Shown in pieces: positions 51,553-60,434 of a stretch of 64,000 bases of DNA. Within the stretch, counting starts at the first letter, position 1, and every line of letters begins with the position of its first letter. The stretch comes from Planctomycetia bacterium. GTDB taxonomy: Bacteria > Planctomycetota > Planctomycetia > Gemmatales > HRBIN36. The notes under the pieces are model-generated. The model was not told where the DNA came from, made no database searches, and saw nothing but the letters and a program-made list of their open reading frames with translations. The position numbers were made by a program, and so were the translations under genes. Location: NCBI GenBank assembly GCA_016795155.1, contig JAEUIE010000028.1:1-64000 (forward strand), written 5' to 3'.

Positions 51553-53046
51553 CTACGTAATCAAATCCTTAATCACCTGCGCCGGTTCTACGCCGGTGAG
51601 TTTCTGATCCAAGCCTTGGAAACGGTAGGTGAAGCGTTCGTGATCAATACCCAGTCGATTCAAAATCGTAGCATGGAAGTCGCGGATGTGGACCGGGTCT
51701 TTGACGATGTTGTAGCTGAAGTCGTCGGTTTCACCGTAGACGGTGCCGGGCTTCATGCCGCCGCCTGCCATCCACATGGTGAAGCAGCGGGGGTGATGAT
51801 CGCGGCCGTAATTGGTCTTGCTGAGTTGGCCTTGCGAGTAAATCGTTCTGCCAAACTCGCCGCCCCAGATGACCATGGTACTATCGAGCATGCTTCGCGA
51901 TTTCAGGTCCTGGATCAAGCCGTAACAGGCCTGGTCAACATCCTTGCACTGGCTGGGCAGGCGGCCTGCCACGTTGCCATGCGTATCCCAGTTGTTGTGA
52001 TAAATCTGCACGAAGCGAACGCCGCGTTCGACGAGCCTGCGGGCCATCAGGGCTGTGTTGGCGAAGGAGCCGGGTTTCCTGGCTTCGTCGCCATAGAGTT
52101 TGAATGTCGATTCGGGTTCTTTGTTGATGGCAGTCAGTTCGGGCACACTGGTCTGCATGCGAAACGCCATTTCGTACTGCTGAATGCGGGTATGCGTTTC
52201 GGGATCGCCCACCAGCTTGTAATTCATTTCGTTAAGTTGCTTCAGGCCATCCAGCGTCTTGCGGCGAATATCGCTGGGCACGCCGGGCGGGTTGTTGATG
52301 TAAAGAATGGGATCGCCAGCAGAACGGAATGAAACAGCAGCATGCTCACCAGGCAGATAGCCCGATTGCCACAGACGGGCTGAGATCGCCTGCACCTGTT
52401 CGGTATTGGATGGGTTGGCCACCATCACCACGAAAGTAGGGAGGTTCTGATTGAGCGAACCCAGACCATAAGACATCCAGGCGCCCAGGCAGGGCTTGCC
52501 CGTCACCTGGTTGCCTGTCTGAATGTAGGTGATAGCTGGTTCGTGGTTGATCGCCTCGGTGTGCATGCTGCGGATGAAACAGAGGTCATCCACCATCTTG
52601 GCTTTATTCGGCAGTAATTCACTCAGCCACATACCGCTTTTGCCGTACTGTTGAAACTTGTACTTGGACGGTGCAATGGGAAAACGTGCCTGGCCACTCG
52701 TCATGGTTGTCAGACGCTGGCCTTGGCGGATCGAATCGGGCAGGTCTTTATCATAAAAATCGTTCATCTTCGGCTTATAATCGAAGAGGTCCATCTGTGG
52801 CGGACCGCCGACCATGTGCAGATAGATGATGTTCTTGCATTTGGCTGGGAAATGTGTTTCCGGCAGCGAAGCACCGATACCTGTCTTGGTGCCTTCGCCG
52901 GCAAAACTCTTCACACCCATTAGGCTGGCAAGGGCCGCGGTGCCTACCACGCTCAGACCGCGGGCAAAGAACTGCCGACGGGTTTCGGAACGAACATAAT
53001 CGTGGAAGGTGGATTCGTTGATCCAGTCTTTGATAGGGAGGTTCAT
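51553..53046 (-). CDS. DUF1501 (sulfatase-fold) protein with twin-arginine-type signal
   Basis: The product has 497 residues. A Tat-like signal contains RRQFFARGLSVVG (Arg23, Arg24) before an alanine-rich helix. The body matches DUF1501: IIYLHMVGGPPQMDLFDYKPKM, PSKYKFQQYGKSGMWLSELLPN, VVMVANPSNT, RGVRFVQIYHNNWDTHGN, MVIWGGEFGRT and DHHPRCFTMWMAGGG. The fold is related to alkaline phosphatases/sulfatases. In planctomycetes the gene usually follows a DUF1549/DUF1553 c-type cytochrome gene, but here none is adjacent. Upstream is an unusual tandem-repeat array (53158-53250). Expected to act outside the cytoplasm. Confidence 0.92.
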   Translation of the reverse strand: MNLPIKDWINESTFHDYVRSETRRQFFARGLSVVGTAALASLMGVKSFAGEGTKTGIGASLPETHFPAKCKNIIYLHMVGGPPQMDLFDYKPKMNDFYDKDLPDSIRQGQRLTTMTSGQARFPIAPSKYKFQQYGKSGMWLSELLPNKAKMVDDLCFIRSMHTEAINHEPAITYIQTGNQVTGKPCLGAWMSYGLGSLNQNLPTFVVMVANPSNTEQVQAISARLWQSGYLPGEHAAVSFRSAGDPILYINNPPGVPSDIRRKTLDGLKQLNEMNYKLVGDPETHTRIQQYEMAFRMQTSVPELTAINKEPESTFKLYGDEARKPGSFANTALMARRLVERGVRFVQIYHNNWDTHGNVAGRLPSQCKDVDQACYGLIQDLKSRSMLDSTMVIWGGEFGRTIYSQGQLSKTNYGRDHHPRCFTMWMAGGGMKPGTVYGETDDFSYNIVKDPVHIRDFHATILNRLGIDHERFTYRFQGLDQKLTGVEPAQVIKDLIT

Positions 53047-53157
53047 TACAGAGCTTTCAGCCGTCAGCTATCAGCTTTCAGCTAATCAAGAAACCGGTGG
53101 GAATGAAATATATTCTAACATACCATTTACAAATGCCTAGAGCTTGATCTCACCCAT

Positions 53158-53250
53158 CTGATAGCTGATAGCTGATAGCTGATAGCTGATAGCTGATAGC
53201 TGATAGCTGATAGCTGATAGCTGATAGCTGATAGCTGATAGCTGATAGCT
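53158..53250. repeat. Heptanucleotide tandem repeat (CTGATAG)n
   Basis: A perfect array of about 13 copies of CTGATAG (93 bases) runs up to the first base of the stop codon of the minus-strand pseudouridine synthase gene. Shorter relatives (TCAGCTATCAGCTTTCAGCT) occur at 53056-53083, between it and the DUF1501 start. Seven bases is not a multiple of three. Confidence 0.9.
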
Positions 53251-53966
53251 TACTTCTTCGCTACCATCCGCTTGAGACCGTCCAATTCTACCTGGCTCAA
53301 CTTGCGGCACTTGCCTCGTTTGAGACGGTCGATTCGGATCGGACCGATGGCTTCGCGGCGTAGTTCCATCACCTTGTGCCCGAGCTTGGCAAGCATGCGG
53401 CGGATTTCACGGTTCTTACCTTCGGAAAGAACGACTTTCAAAAGGGATGCATTCCCTTGCCTGGCAATCCGTTCAACGCGCATTGCCTTGGCGATGCCCT
53501 CACTCAATCGCACACCCTTGGTCATCCGTTGCAATTCTTCATCGGTGGCAATGCCTGCCACCAGCACGACATAGGTCTTGGTGATGCCAAAACGGGGATG
53601 CGTCAGCTTCAGTGCCAAGTCGCCATCGTTCGTCAGCAGCAACAAACCTTCGCTATCATCATCCAGTCGGCCGACGGTATAGACGCGTTCTTCTACGTGT
53701 GGAATCAGGTCCAGCACAATGGGTCGGCCTCCAGGATCGTGATTGGTACACAAATAGCCCTTAGGCTTATTCACCACCCAGTAAACATGTTTCTGCGGCT
53801 TCAGCAGCTTGCCATCGACGGTTACCTTATGCGTGGGATCGACCTTGGTTCCCAGTTCACTGACTTTCACGCCGTTGATTTCGACCCGTCCCCGCAGAAT
53901 CAACTGATCGCAGTAACGGCGGGAACCGACACCTGCATCTGCCATAAACTTATTGAGACGGATCAT
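53250..53966 (-). CDS. rRNA/tRNA pseudouridine synthase, RsuA/RluB family
   Basis: The product has 238 residues. It has an S4 RNA-binding domain (residues 2-48: LNKFMADAGVGSRRYCDQLILRGRVEINGVKV) followed by the catalytic domain with VNKPKGYLCT and the catalytic Asp in VGRLDDDSEGLLLLTNDG. Later blocks (HPRFGITKTYVVLV and EGKNREIRRMLAKLGHKV) fit RluB/RsuA. It modifies a uridine in ribosomal RNA. RluB (23S) versus RsuA (16S) cannot be separated confidently. The CTGATAG array touches its stop codon. It is divergent from the YHS-like gene. Confidence 0.93.
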   Translation of the reverse strand: MIRLNKFMADAGVGSRRYCDQLILRGRVEINGVKVSELGTKVDPTHKVTVDGKLLKPQKHVYWVVNKPKGYLCTNHDPGGRPIVLDLIPHVEERVYTVGRLDDDSEGLLLLTNDGDLALKLTHPRFGITKTYVVLVAGIATDEELQRMTKGVRLSEGIAKAMRVERIARQGNASLLKVVLSEGKNREIRRMLAKLGHKVMELRREAIGPIRIDRLKRGKCRKLSQVELDGLKRMVAKK

Positions 53967-54031
53967 GAAGAGCCTTTGCGGGCGTTGCGGGGTTGGATGT
54001 GTTATATTAATGTATTGGCTGGAGGTGCTGC

Positions 54032-54721
54032 ATGCTCACGCTTTGTTTCCTGACTGTAACGTTCGTAACTCCTGTTGATGACAAGGCCAACGCCAAGGAA
54101 GCCTTGAAAGGGTTTCAGGAACTCATTGGCGGCTGGCGAGCTACCGGCGAGGAACCCGGTTCTGGAAGCAGAAGTGCGAGCAAGGGATTCTGGAAAGAAA
54201 CAATCAGCTGGTCATGGAAGTTCAAAGGCGATGATGCCTGGCTGGCCTTCACGATGAAGGATGGCAAACATATTGCCTCCGGAGAATTGCGATCACTGGG
54301 TGAGGACAAGTTCAATCTCGTGATTAAGACACCTAAAGGTGAAACGCAGACATTTACCGGCACACTGACAAGCAATGGCAGAAAACTGGTGGCGGAACGA
54401 ACCGATGCCAATCGCACCGAGGATGCCAGGCTGACGCTATCACTGGTGGGGGATATTCGATTTCAATATATGCTGGAAACCAAACCGAAAGATCGCCGGT
54501 TGTATGCCAAGACGTTTCAGGTGGGGGCAACACGCGAAGGAGAATCGCTGGCAGGTGCAGCCAAATCCAGCGGGCCAGAATGTGTCGTCAGCGGCGGGCT
54601 GGGCACCACCAAAGTAATGCACAAAGGCGAGACCTATTACGTCTGTTGTTCTGGCTGCCTGGATGCGTTCAAGGATGATCCGGAGAAGTATATCAAGGAG
54701 TTTAAGGCGAAGAAGAAGTGA
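54032..54721 (+). CDS. Lipocalin-like protein with YHS/TRASH-type C-terminal metal motif
   Basis: The product has 229 residues. A poorly hydrophobic N-terminus is followed by a ~120-residue beta-rich region (LIGGWRATGEEPGS, ISWSWKFKGDDAWLAFTMKDGKHIASGELRSL, GTLTSNGRKLVAERT) reading like a lipocalin/YceI-like barrel. Residues about 185-225 carry CVVSGG and YYVCCSGCLDAFKDDPEKYIKEF, close to a YHS/TRASH domain that binds a metal via Cys residues. The combination could sense or carry a metal. The role is unknown. GGAGGTGCTGC precedes the ATG at 54032. The following gene is AT-rich. Confidence 0.8.
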   Translation: MLTLCFLTVTFVTPVDDKANAKEALKGFQELIGGWRATGEEPGSGSRSASKGFWKETISWSWKFKGDDAWLAFTMKDGKHIASGELRSLGEDKFNLVIKTPKGETQTFTGTLTSNGRKLVAERTDANRTEDARLTLSLVGDIRFQYMLETKPKDRRLYAKTFQVGATREGESLAGAAKSSGPECVVSGGLGTTKVMHKGETYYVCCSGCLDAFKDDPEKYIKEFKAKKK

Positions 54722-54837
54722 GCGTAACTTTGCTACATAACCTGAGAATTTGGTAATGATACTGCCTCCGAGTTGCTGTACATTGAGGAAACCACGGTAG
54801 CAGGTTGATGGGCATGTAAAATGACTAGGAGGCAAAA

Positions 54838-55434
54838 ATGCTCCAAGTACGTCATGTTATTATCACCTTAATTTGTTTGTTTGGGATCAATGCAATCGGG
54901 TGCGGTCCTCGTCAAGTCTGGACAGTTCCGACGAATCTCAAGCACCTAATCCGTTACAATATGGGCAGACAACTCGAATGCAGATATTCGACTTCAACTC
55001 AACCTGTTGATTTAGAAATAGTGATATTTGTTGTTAACAAGAACAAGTACGAATATCCAATTCTGACTACACGTTCAGAATTTCATGCTCCGAAAGATGT
55101 TGTTGAAGCTCATAAAAGTATCAGCGACTTAAGGTTTCACATTACACCGAATAAAGGCGAGTCATCCAAGTTTCTCGTTCCTATTGATGACTCAATCACA
55201 AGTTTCGTTTTGTGCATACGTGAAGGCAAGATCGGAGTGCCTCAAGATCAATCGATCAAATGGAGTTATTTTGAATTCAAGCTTACCCCAGATAACTTTG
55301 TGCAGATTCCGAATGTAGCTGCTCTCCCTTTGTTAGAATCGAACTCAAACTATAGTGCGCATTTCGCAAAACTTTCAGATGCTGAAACTGAACGCAAGGC
55401 AGAAGTAGAAGGTCTGATGATAAACAAGAATTGA
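54838..55434 (+). CDS. Lipoprotein of unknown function, AT-rich gene
   Basis: The product has 198 residues. A hydrophobic signal ends in a lipobox-like INAIGC (Cys22), so it is probably a lipoprotein. The mature part is beta-rich with a mix of charged strands (DLEIVIFVVNKNKYEYPILTT; ITSFVLCIREGKIG). No family was recognised. AGGAGGC lies five bases before the ATG. The gene is notably AT-rich compared with neighbours, so it may have been acquired. Its stop codon overlaps by four bases an in-frame start signal of the next frame, but the next gene probably starts at 55560. Confidence 0.65.
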   Translation: MLQVRHVIITLICLFGINAIGCGPRQVWTVPTNLKHLIRYNMGRQLECRYSTSTQPVDLEIVIFVVNKNKYEYPILTTRSEFHAPKDVVEAHKSISDLRFHITPNKGESSKFLVPIDDSITSFVLCIREGKIGVPQDQSIKWSYFEFKLTPDNFVQIPNVAALPLLESNSNYSAHFAKLSDAETERKAEVEGLMINKN

Positions 55435-55559
55435 TAGATCAGCGACGCGCTCGGCTCGGGCCATCTACGGAACGGCGGGGTCAGGAGACCAGTGTCACGC
55501 GAGAAGTGTTTCAACGAGTGGCAGTTTCTTGTAAGAAAGTCGACAAAGGTGAGGACGTA

Positions 55560-56054
55560 TTGCGGAAACTTTTTCGAACACTCCTGATCCTTCTAATTGT
55601 TGGTGCAGCAGCGACCACGATCAAGGCTCTCTTCTTTTTTAGAATCCAGAAGCCCGGCGATCCGCAACCATGCTTTTCTCGCGAACAAGCGAAAAACGAG
55701 GGGTTTTGGGTTCGCGATGTCACGGTTCAGCCGAATACTTTTCAATCCGGCGGAAAGACCTACCGTCTGGGTGAAGACTGGATTGAAGAAGCGTTTGAAG
55801 ATGACGATTACCGCGTGTGGTTCTCTAAGCGAACGAAGCTTGGCTGGAACCGACTATGCCTTCGAGTGCCACGATACGAGGATGGAGCAATCGAACTAGA
55901 CTATTTCGATGGGGGATACGCGGGTTCAGTTTTCCTGTATTCTAAAAAGCTTGAATCTGGTCAATACCCGACAATCCAACTCCACGTACGATTCAAAAGT
56001 TGGAACTCCGATGAGAAAATCGAGCTTGAGACGGTTGTGCTGAAACCCAATTGA
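55560..56054 (+). CDS. Membrane-anchored protein of unknown function
   Basis: The product has 164 residues from a TTG at 55560, chosen because AAAGGTGAGG stands five bases upstream and the frame from 55431 lacks a good start or a sensible N-terminus. One transmembrane helix (FRTLLILLIVGAAATTIKALFFF, about 4-25) is followed by an extracellular beta-rich domain (GFWVRDVTVQPNTFQSGGKTYRLGEDWIEEAF, GGYAGSVFLYSKKL). No family was recognised. It is in the same direction as the unknown lipoprotein gene. Start choice is uncertain. Confidence 0.6.
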   Translation: MRKLFRTLLILLIVGAAATTIKALFFFRIQKPGDPQPCFSREQAKNEGFWVRDVTVQPNTFQSGGKTYRLGEDWIEEAFEDDDYRVWFSKRTKLGWNRLCLRVPRYEDGAIELDYFDGGYAGSVFLYSKKLESGQYPTIQLHVRFKSWNSDEKIELETVVLKPN

Positions 56055-56159
56055 GCTAAAGAGATGAATACGTGCAGATGGCGAGCGGGTGAAGTTCCGT
56101 GCCGATAGCATGGCGAAGAAGAAGTTATTAGGTATAATTTCCAACAACGAGGTGATGAT

Positions 56160-56387
56160 ATGGAACACATAGTCATTGATCCAAAGATTCTATCTGGCAA
56201 GCCAATCATTCGAGGCACTCGATTGGCTGTTGAGTTCATTGTTGATTTGCTTGCTCAGGGTTGGTCATTCGAACAGATTGAAGACAACTATCCCGGAATA
56301 CACCGCGAACACATTTTAGCCTGTCTGGAATATGCTCATCAGGTTCTGAATCAGGAACGTATCTATCCAATACCGGCATCAGTATGA
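56160..56387 (+). CDS. DUF433 antitoxin
   Basis: The product has 75 residues, a DUF433-family helix-turn-helix protein: VIDPKILSGKPIIRGTRLAVEFIVDLLAQGWSFEQIEDNYPGIHREHILACLEYA. These serve as antitoxins of VapBC-like or related type-II modules, repressing their operon and binding the toxin. GAGGTGATGAT precedes the ATG at 56160, and a -10-like TATAAT lies at 56133-56138. Its end overlaps the start of the toxin gene by four bases (ATGA), the typical coupled arrangement. Confidence 0.9.
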   Translation: MEHIVIDPKILSGKPIIRGTRLAVEFIVDLLAQGWSFEQIEDNYPGIHREHILACLEYAHQVLNQERIYPIPASV

Positions 56388-56737
56388 AACTGCTCGCCAA
56401 TGAGAACTTTCCAAGAGTCATCGTAGAAGCCTTGGCTGCTTCTGGTTACGACATTCGCTGGGTACGTTCCGATGCACCGGGTATTGCTGATGAAGAAATA
56501 CTGCAATGGTCAGTCAAAGAAACGAGAGTTCTGCTGACTTTCGATAAGGACTTTGGAGAACTAACATTTCGCTCTGGCAAAGATGCCTCGGCTGGTGTCA
56601 TTCCGTTTCGAATCAAACTTCGTGATCTTGCATTCGCCACTCAGTTTGTACTCAGCACCTTCTCAAGTCGAGATGACTGGGACTGTCACTTTTCTGTTAT
56701 TTCGTACAAGAACATCCGCATGCATCCACTGCCCTGA
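56384..56737 (+). CDS. DUF5615/PIN-like toxin of the DUF433 pair
   Basis: The product has 117 residues. A PIN-like nuclease domain begins KLLANENFPRVIVEALAASGYDI and RWVRSD, then LLTFDKDFGELTFR with acidic catalytic-type Asp residues, and CHFSVISYKNIRMHPLP at the end. The Asn-Glu-Asn of the first strand replaces the usual Asp-Glu-Asn of DUF5615 toxins. It should cut RNA. The pair with DUF433 at 56160 and the ATGA overlap are strong support for a toxin-antitoxin module. Confidence 0.9.
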   Translation: MKLLANENFPRVIVEALAASGYDIRWVRSDAPGIADEEILQWSVKETRVLLTFDKDFGELTFRSGKDASAGVIPFRIKLRDLAFATQFVLSTFSSRDDWDCHFSVISYKNIRMHPLP

Positions 56738-56781
56738 CTCTTTCATAGAATGACCAAAATCATTCTCCTCTCCGGTGATTC

Positions 56782-58293
56782 ATGAGTCAGCACGTTGCAC
56801 CTCCAACCTTTCAGGGACATCATCTGATTGGTGGGAACAAGGATTCAGGTTCTCAGACATTTCAAAGCACCAGCCCGGCAGACAGCCGCGTCGTTATCGG
56901 CCAGTTTCCCAAGGCAACTGTTGCGGAAGCTAATGCAGCAGTAGCTGCAGCGCGGGCTGCTTACCCGAACTGGCGTCGCCAAAGTCGCGTTTACCGGGCT
57001 GAACTGTTCGACAACCTGGCACAGATCATCAAGCGTGAGACAGACAACCTCGCTAGACTGATGGCATGGGAATGTGGCAAAATCTTCAACGAATGCCGGG
57101 CTGAAGTGATCGAAGGGCTGCACATGGTGCAGTACGTTTTCGGCCTGGGCCGCATGCCCAATGGCGATGTCATATCCAGCGAAATACCAGAAAAAGATGC
57201 TTTCATGCGGCGTAAGCCGTGGGGCGTGGCTGCGGTCATCACGCCGTGGAACTTCCCGTTTGCTGTGCCCCTGTGGATGCTCGGGCCATCGCTGCTGGAA
57301 GGCAACACTGCCGTTTTCAAACCCAGCGAAGATACACCTGCTATTGGTCAGCGATTAGTGGAACTCTTCCTCGAAGCAGGTTTCCCTGAAGGCGTTATCA
57401 ACCTGGTGCATGGTGACGGCGTGGCGGGCGAAGCTCTTGTTCGCAACAAGGAAGTGAACATTGTTCTGTTCACGGGAAGTTACGAAGTAGGTCACAAGAT
57501 TCAGCAGATCTCTGCCGATTTCTATGATCGCATTGTCGCCAGTGAAATGGGTTCCAAATCTGCAGTTATCATCTGTGAAGATGCAAGGCTCGATCTGGCA
57601 GTAACCTGTGCGGTGCTCGCGGGGTTCAAAACCAGTGGGCAGCGCTGTGTATCCGCAGGCCGCATGCTCGTTCATGAAAAGATTTTTGATCAGTTTGCAG
57701 ATCGATACATCAGCGCGGTGAAGCGATTGAACATTGGCCATCCGCTTGACTTGTCCAATTTCACCGGACCTGTCATCAATGAAGCTGCAGTGAAGAAAAC
57801 GCTCAGCTATAACGAGCTGGCCAAGCAAGAAAAGGCCACCGTTCTGCTGGATGGCGGTCGCATGACAGATAGCGAACATGGGCATGGTTGCTTTCTGTCG
57901 CCATTTGTGTATCGGCAGGAGCATGTGCCTGGCAAACGTACCGTGCGTGAAGAAGTGTTTGGCCCGCATGTGGCTCTGGTGCCTTTCAAGGATGATGCCG
58001 ATGCGGTACGGATTTACAACGATGTGGAATATGGCCTGTCGATGGCGGTGATAACTGAAGATTTCCGCAAAATGCGTTATTACCGAGAGGAATGCGAATT
58101 TGGCATGGGCTATGTCAATCTGCCTTGCATTGGAGCTGAAGTCCATTTACCATTTGGCGGAGTGAAGAAGAGTGGCAATGGCCATCCTTCTGCTGCAGCG
58201 CTCACTGAAGCGGTGACCCACAAGATCGCCTGGACGGTGAATCATGCAGAGGAAGTGAAGATGGCTCAGGGTTTGAAAGCAGAAGTCGGTTAA
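56782..58293 (+). CDS. Aldehyde dehydrogenase (NAD(P)+-dependent)
   Basis: The product has 503 residues. Standard ALDH features: TPWNFP (154-159), FTGS at 230-233, catalytic Glu255 in SEMGSKS (usual ELGGKS changed to EMGSKS), catalytic Cys289 in GQRC, and EEVFGPHVALVPF. The sequence resembles piperideine-6-carboxylate, pyrroline-5-carboxylate or succinate-semialdehyde dehydrogenases. With the class-III aminotransferase two genes downstream it could oxidise a semialdehyde formed by transamination of lysine, ornithine or GABA. The exact substrate is uncertain. It is on the same strand as the methyltransferase that follows 48 bases later. Confidence 0.9.
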   Translation: MSQHVAPPTFQGHHLIGGNKDSGSQTFQSTSPADSRVVIGQFPKATVAEANAAVAAARAAYPNWRRQSRVYRAELFDNLAQIIKRETDNLARLMAWECGKIFNECRAEVIEGLHMVQYVFGLGRMPNGDVISSEIPEKDAFMRRKPWGVAAVITPWNFPFAVPLWMLGPSLLEGNTAVFKPSEDTPAIGQRLVELFLEAGFPEGVINLVHGDGVAGEALVRNKEVNIVLFTGSYEVGHKIQQISADFYDRIVASEMGSKSAVIICEDARLDLAVTCAVLAGFKTSGQRCVSAGRMLVHEKIFDQFADRYISAVKRLNIGHPLDLSNFTGPVINEAAVKKTLSYNELAKQEKATVLLDGGRMTDSEHGHGCFLSPFVYRQEHVPGKRTVREEVFGPHVALVPFKDDADAVRIYNDVEYGLSMAVITEDFRKMRYYREECEFGMGYVNLPCIGAEVHLPFGGVKKSGNGHPSAAALTEAVTHKIAWTVNHAEEVKMAQGLKAEVG

Positions 58294-58341
58294 CACTGCA
58301 ATTCGCCCAAGGATGGGTGAACTCACGGTAAGGAGACCAGA

Positions 58342-59031
58342 ATGCCGCCCGAAGTAAAAACGTTCACGAAAACGAGAAAGTCGGCGCGTACCACGCTAGC
58401 TGCCAAGTATCTGACTGGTCAGGGCATGGAGATTGGCGCCCTAGCCCGGCCAGTTGCTGCACTACATACGCAGGTGCAGTACTACGACCGATGCTCAGAA
58501 AACGAACTGGCTGAACTCTATCCTCACCTTGCAGATTGGCTGATTCCGCTCGATGGCATCACTGACATCGAATCGATTTCAGCCATCGAAGATCAATCAC
58601 AGGACTTCGTCATCGCCTGCCGCGTGCTTGAATATTCAAGTAATGTGCTGGCTTCTTTCCATGCCATCCGCCGGGTGCTTCGTCCGGGAGGCATTGCTTA
58701 CTTGAGTGTTTCCGACAAACGCAAGACGGCGGATCGTCACCGGCCTGTCACACCGCTGGGGCACCTGGCTGCAGATTTTGTACATGGCCCCGGCGGTTCG
58801 TGGACCGGCCATCTGGAAGAGTGGGCCACTTTCATTGAACACGGAGCTGGCGATGATCCGGAACAGCGCATGCTGTTGGCCGTGCAACATGCCCAACGAA
58901 TTCGACAACATGTCTGGACGCCCTGCGCCTGGCTTGAATTGCTTCTGGAAGTACAAAAAGGGATGGGCTTTGAACTGAAAAGCTGGCATGTCACCAGCCG
59001 GGAAATTCTGACCATTCTGGTGAGAAATTAG
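58342..59031 (+). CDS. SAM-dependent methyltransferase, class I
   Basis: The product has 229 residues. N-terminal SAM site MEIGALARP, then DFVIACRVLEYSSNVLASFHAIRRVLRPGGIAYLSVSDKRKT, the usual methyltransferase-11 motif IV and post-motif region. A C-terminal extension (HAQRIRQHVWTPCAWLELLLEVQKGMG) is specific. The substrate is unknown. The AAGGAG nine bases before the ATG at 58342 is clear. It stands between the aldehyde dehydrogenase and aminotransferase genes on the same strand and may be an unrelated insert or modify the pathway product. Confidence 0.82.
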   Translation: MPPEVKTFTKTRKSARTTLAAKYLTGQGMEIGALARPVAALHTQVQYYDRCSENELAELYPHLADWLIPLDGITDIESISAIEDQSQDFVIACRVLEYSSNVLASFHAIRRVLRPGGIAYLSVSDKRKTADRHRPVTPLGHLAADFVHGPGGSWTGHLEEWATFIEHGAGDDPEQRMLLAVQHAQRIRQHVWTPCAWLELLLEVQKGMGFELKSWHVTSREILTILVRN

Positions 59032-59056
59032 AGGAACAATACCGCCTCACCCCCAA

Positions 59057-59081
59057 CCCCTCTCCCACCAGGGGAGAGGGG
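59057..59081. repeat. GC-rich hairpin between methyltransferase and aminotransferase genes
   Basis: CCCCTCTCCC (59057-59066) and GGGAGAGGGG (59072-59081) form a perfect 10-bp stem with a five-base loop. The surrounding CTCACCCCCAACCCCTCTCCC belongs to a class of short intergenic repeats common in many genomes. A related, degenerate purine-rich stretch is at 43005-43038. Confidence 0.7.
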
Positions 59082-59108
59082 AGAACACGATTACTGCAAA
59101 GGTTTACC

Positions 59109-60434
59109 ATGTGGCAATTCGATAACCAGACTGTCCCCTCTCTCAAGATGCCGTTGCCTGGCCCGAAGGCGAAAAGTTTTCTGGAGCGGGATTCCAAGGT
59201 GGTCTCCCCTTCGTACACCCGTGGCTACCCGCTGGTGGTGGAGCGAGGCAGCGGCTGTGTCATCGAAGATGTGGATGGCAACCTGTTTCTCGATTGCACC
59301 GCGGGCATTGCGGTTACTTCTACCGGGCATTGCCATCCGGAAGTGGTGCAGGTTATCAATGATCAGGCGAACAAGCTCATTCACATGTCGGGAACTGATT
59401 TTTACTACGAGCCACAGATCATGCTGGCAGAAAGGCTCGCAGCACTGGCACCAGGCAAATCACCCAAGAAAGTTTTCTTTACCAACAGCGGCACGGAATC
59501 CATTGAAGCTGCCTTGAAACTGGCCAGGCACTCTACCGGCAGGCCGAACGTCATTGCCTTTTTTGGCTCATTCCATGGCAGAACGTATGGCTCCATGTCG
59601 CTTTCGGCATCGAAACTGGTGCATCGTAAACGCTTTGCTCCGCTGGTACCACACATTCATCACGTCAATTATCCTCGCCAATGTCAAGTAAACTGCTCTG
59701 TTGGCAGTTGTGCCTGTATCCAGCAGATCGAACAAACGGTATTCAAAAGAACAGCAGCACCTGATGAAGTTGCTGCCATTTTTGTTGAACCCATTCAGGG
59801 CGAAGGTGGTTACCATGCTGCTCCTGCCTCGTTTCTTCAATCACTGAGAAAACTGTGCGACCAGCATGGCATCCTGATGGTGGCTGATGAAATACAGTGT
59901 GGCATGGGCCGGACCGGTAAAATGTTTGCATTGGAGCATGCCGGGGTTGAAGCGGACATCACCTGCCTGGCTAAAGGTATTGCCAGCGGATTACCTCTTG
60001 GCGCGATTGTAGCCAGGAATTCCATCATGAGTTGGCCTCCGGGCAGTCATGCCAGCACCTTCGGTGGTAATCCGATTGCCTGCCGGGCTGCTCTGAAAAC
60101 CATTGACCTACTGGAACGTGAATACCTGGCCAACACGGTGGCACGGGGCGAAGAACTGCGGGCTGGTTTGAATCAGATTGCAGCGAAACACCCGCAAACG
60201 CTGCAGAATGTGCGTGGCCCGGGGCTGATGATTGCTGTCGACGTTATGAAAGATGGACATCACAATGTGGAGCTTCGTAACAAGATCGAAAACACCTGTT
60301 TCGATCACGGCCTGCTGATTCTGGGCTGCGGTGAAAGCGGCTTGCGACTCTGTCCTCCGCTATGCATCACTTCCGCACAGATTCAAACCGCCGTGCGGAT
60401 TCTTGGCGAAGTGGTGTCCAAGGTGTCACCATAG
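59109..60434 (+). CDS. Class-III pyridoxal-phosphate aminotransferase (acetylornithine/GABA-type)
   Basis: The product has 441 residues. PLP-binding signature: [22 protein letters not shown], Asp260 ([12 protein letters not shown]) and Lys289 ([14 protein letters not shown]), followed by [16 protein letters not shown]. It transfers the terminal amino group from GABA, ornithine, lysine-type or acetylornithine to 2-oxoglutarate, giving a semialdehyde that the neighbouring aldehyde dehydrogenase could use. AAAGG precedes the ATG at 59109. Its last nine bases overlap the convergent propeller gene. Confidence 0.9.
   Translation: MWQFDNQTVPSLKMPLPGPKAKSFLERDSKVVSPSYTRGYPLVVERGSGCVIEDVDGNLFLDCTAGIAVTSTGHCHPEVVQVINDQANKLIHMSGTDFYYEPQIMLAERLAALAPGKSPKKVFFTNSGTESIEAALKLARHSTGRPNVIAFFGSFHGRTYGSMSLSASKLVHRKRFAPLVPHIHHVNYPRQCQVNCSVGSCACIQQIEQTVFKRTAAPDEVAAIFVEPIQGEGGYHAAPASFLQSLRKLCDQHGILMVADEIQCGMGRTGKMFALEHAGVEADITCLAKGIASGLPLGAIVARNSIMSWPPGSHASTFGGNPIACRAALKTIDLLEREYLANTVARGEELRAGLNQIAAKHPQTLQNVRGPGLMIAVDVMKDGHHNVELRNKIENTCFDHGLLILGCGESGLRLCPPLCITSAQIQTAVRILGEVVSKVSP

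Noticed and set aside
53158-53250. CRISPR-like array
   Set aside because: The unit is seven bases in perfect tandem with no spacers, so it is a simple tandem repeat. No cas gene is present.
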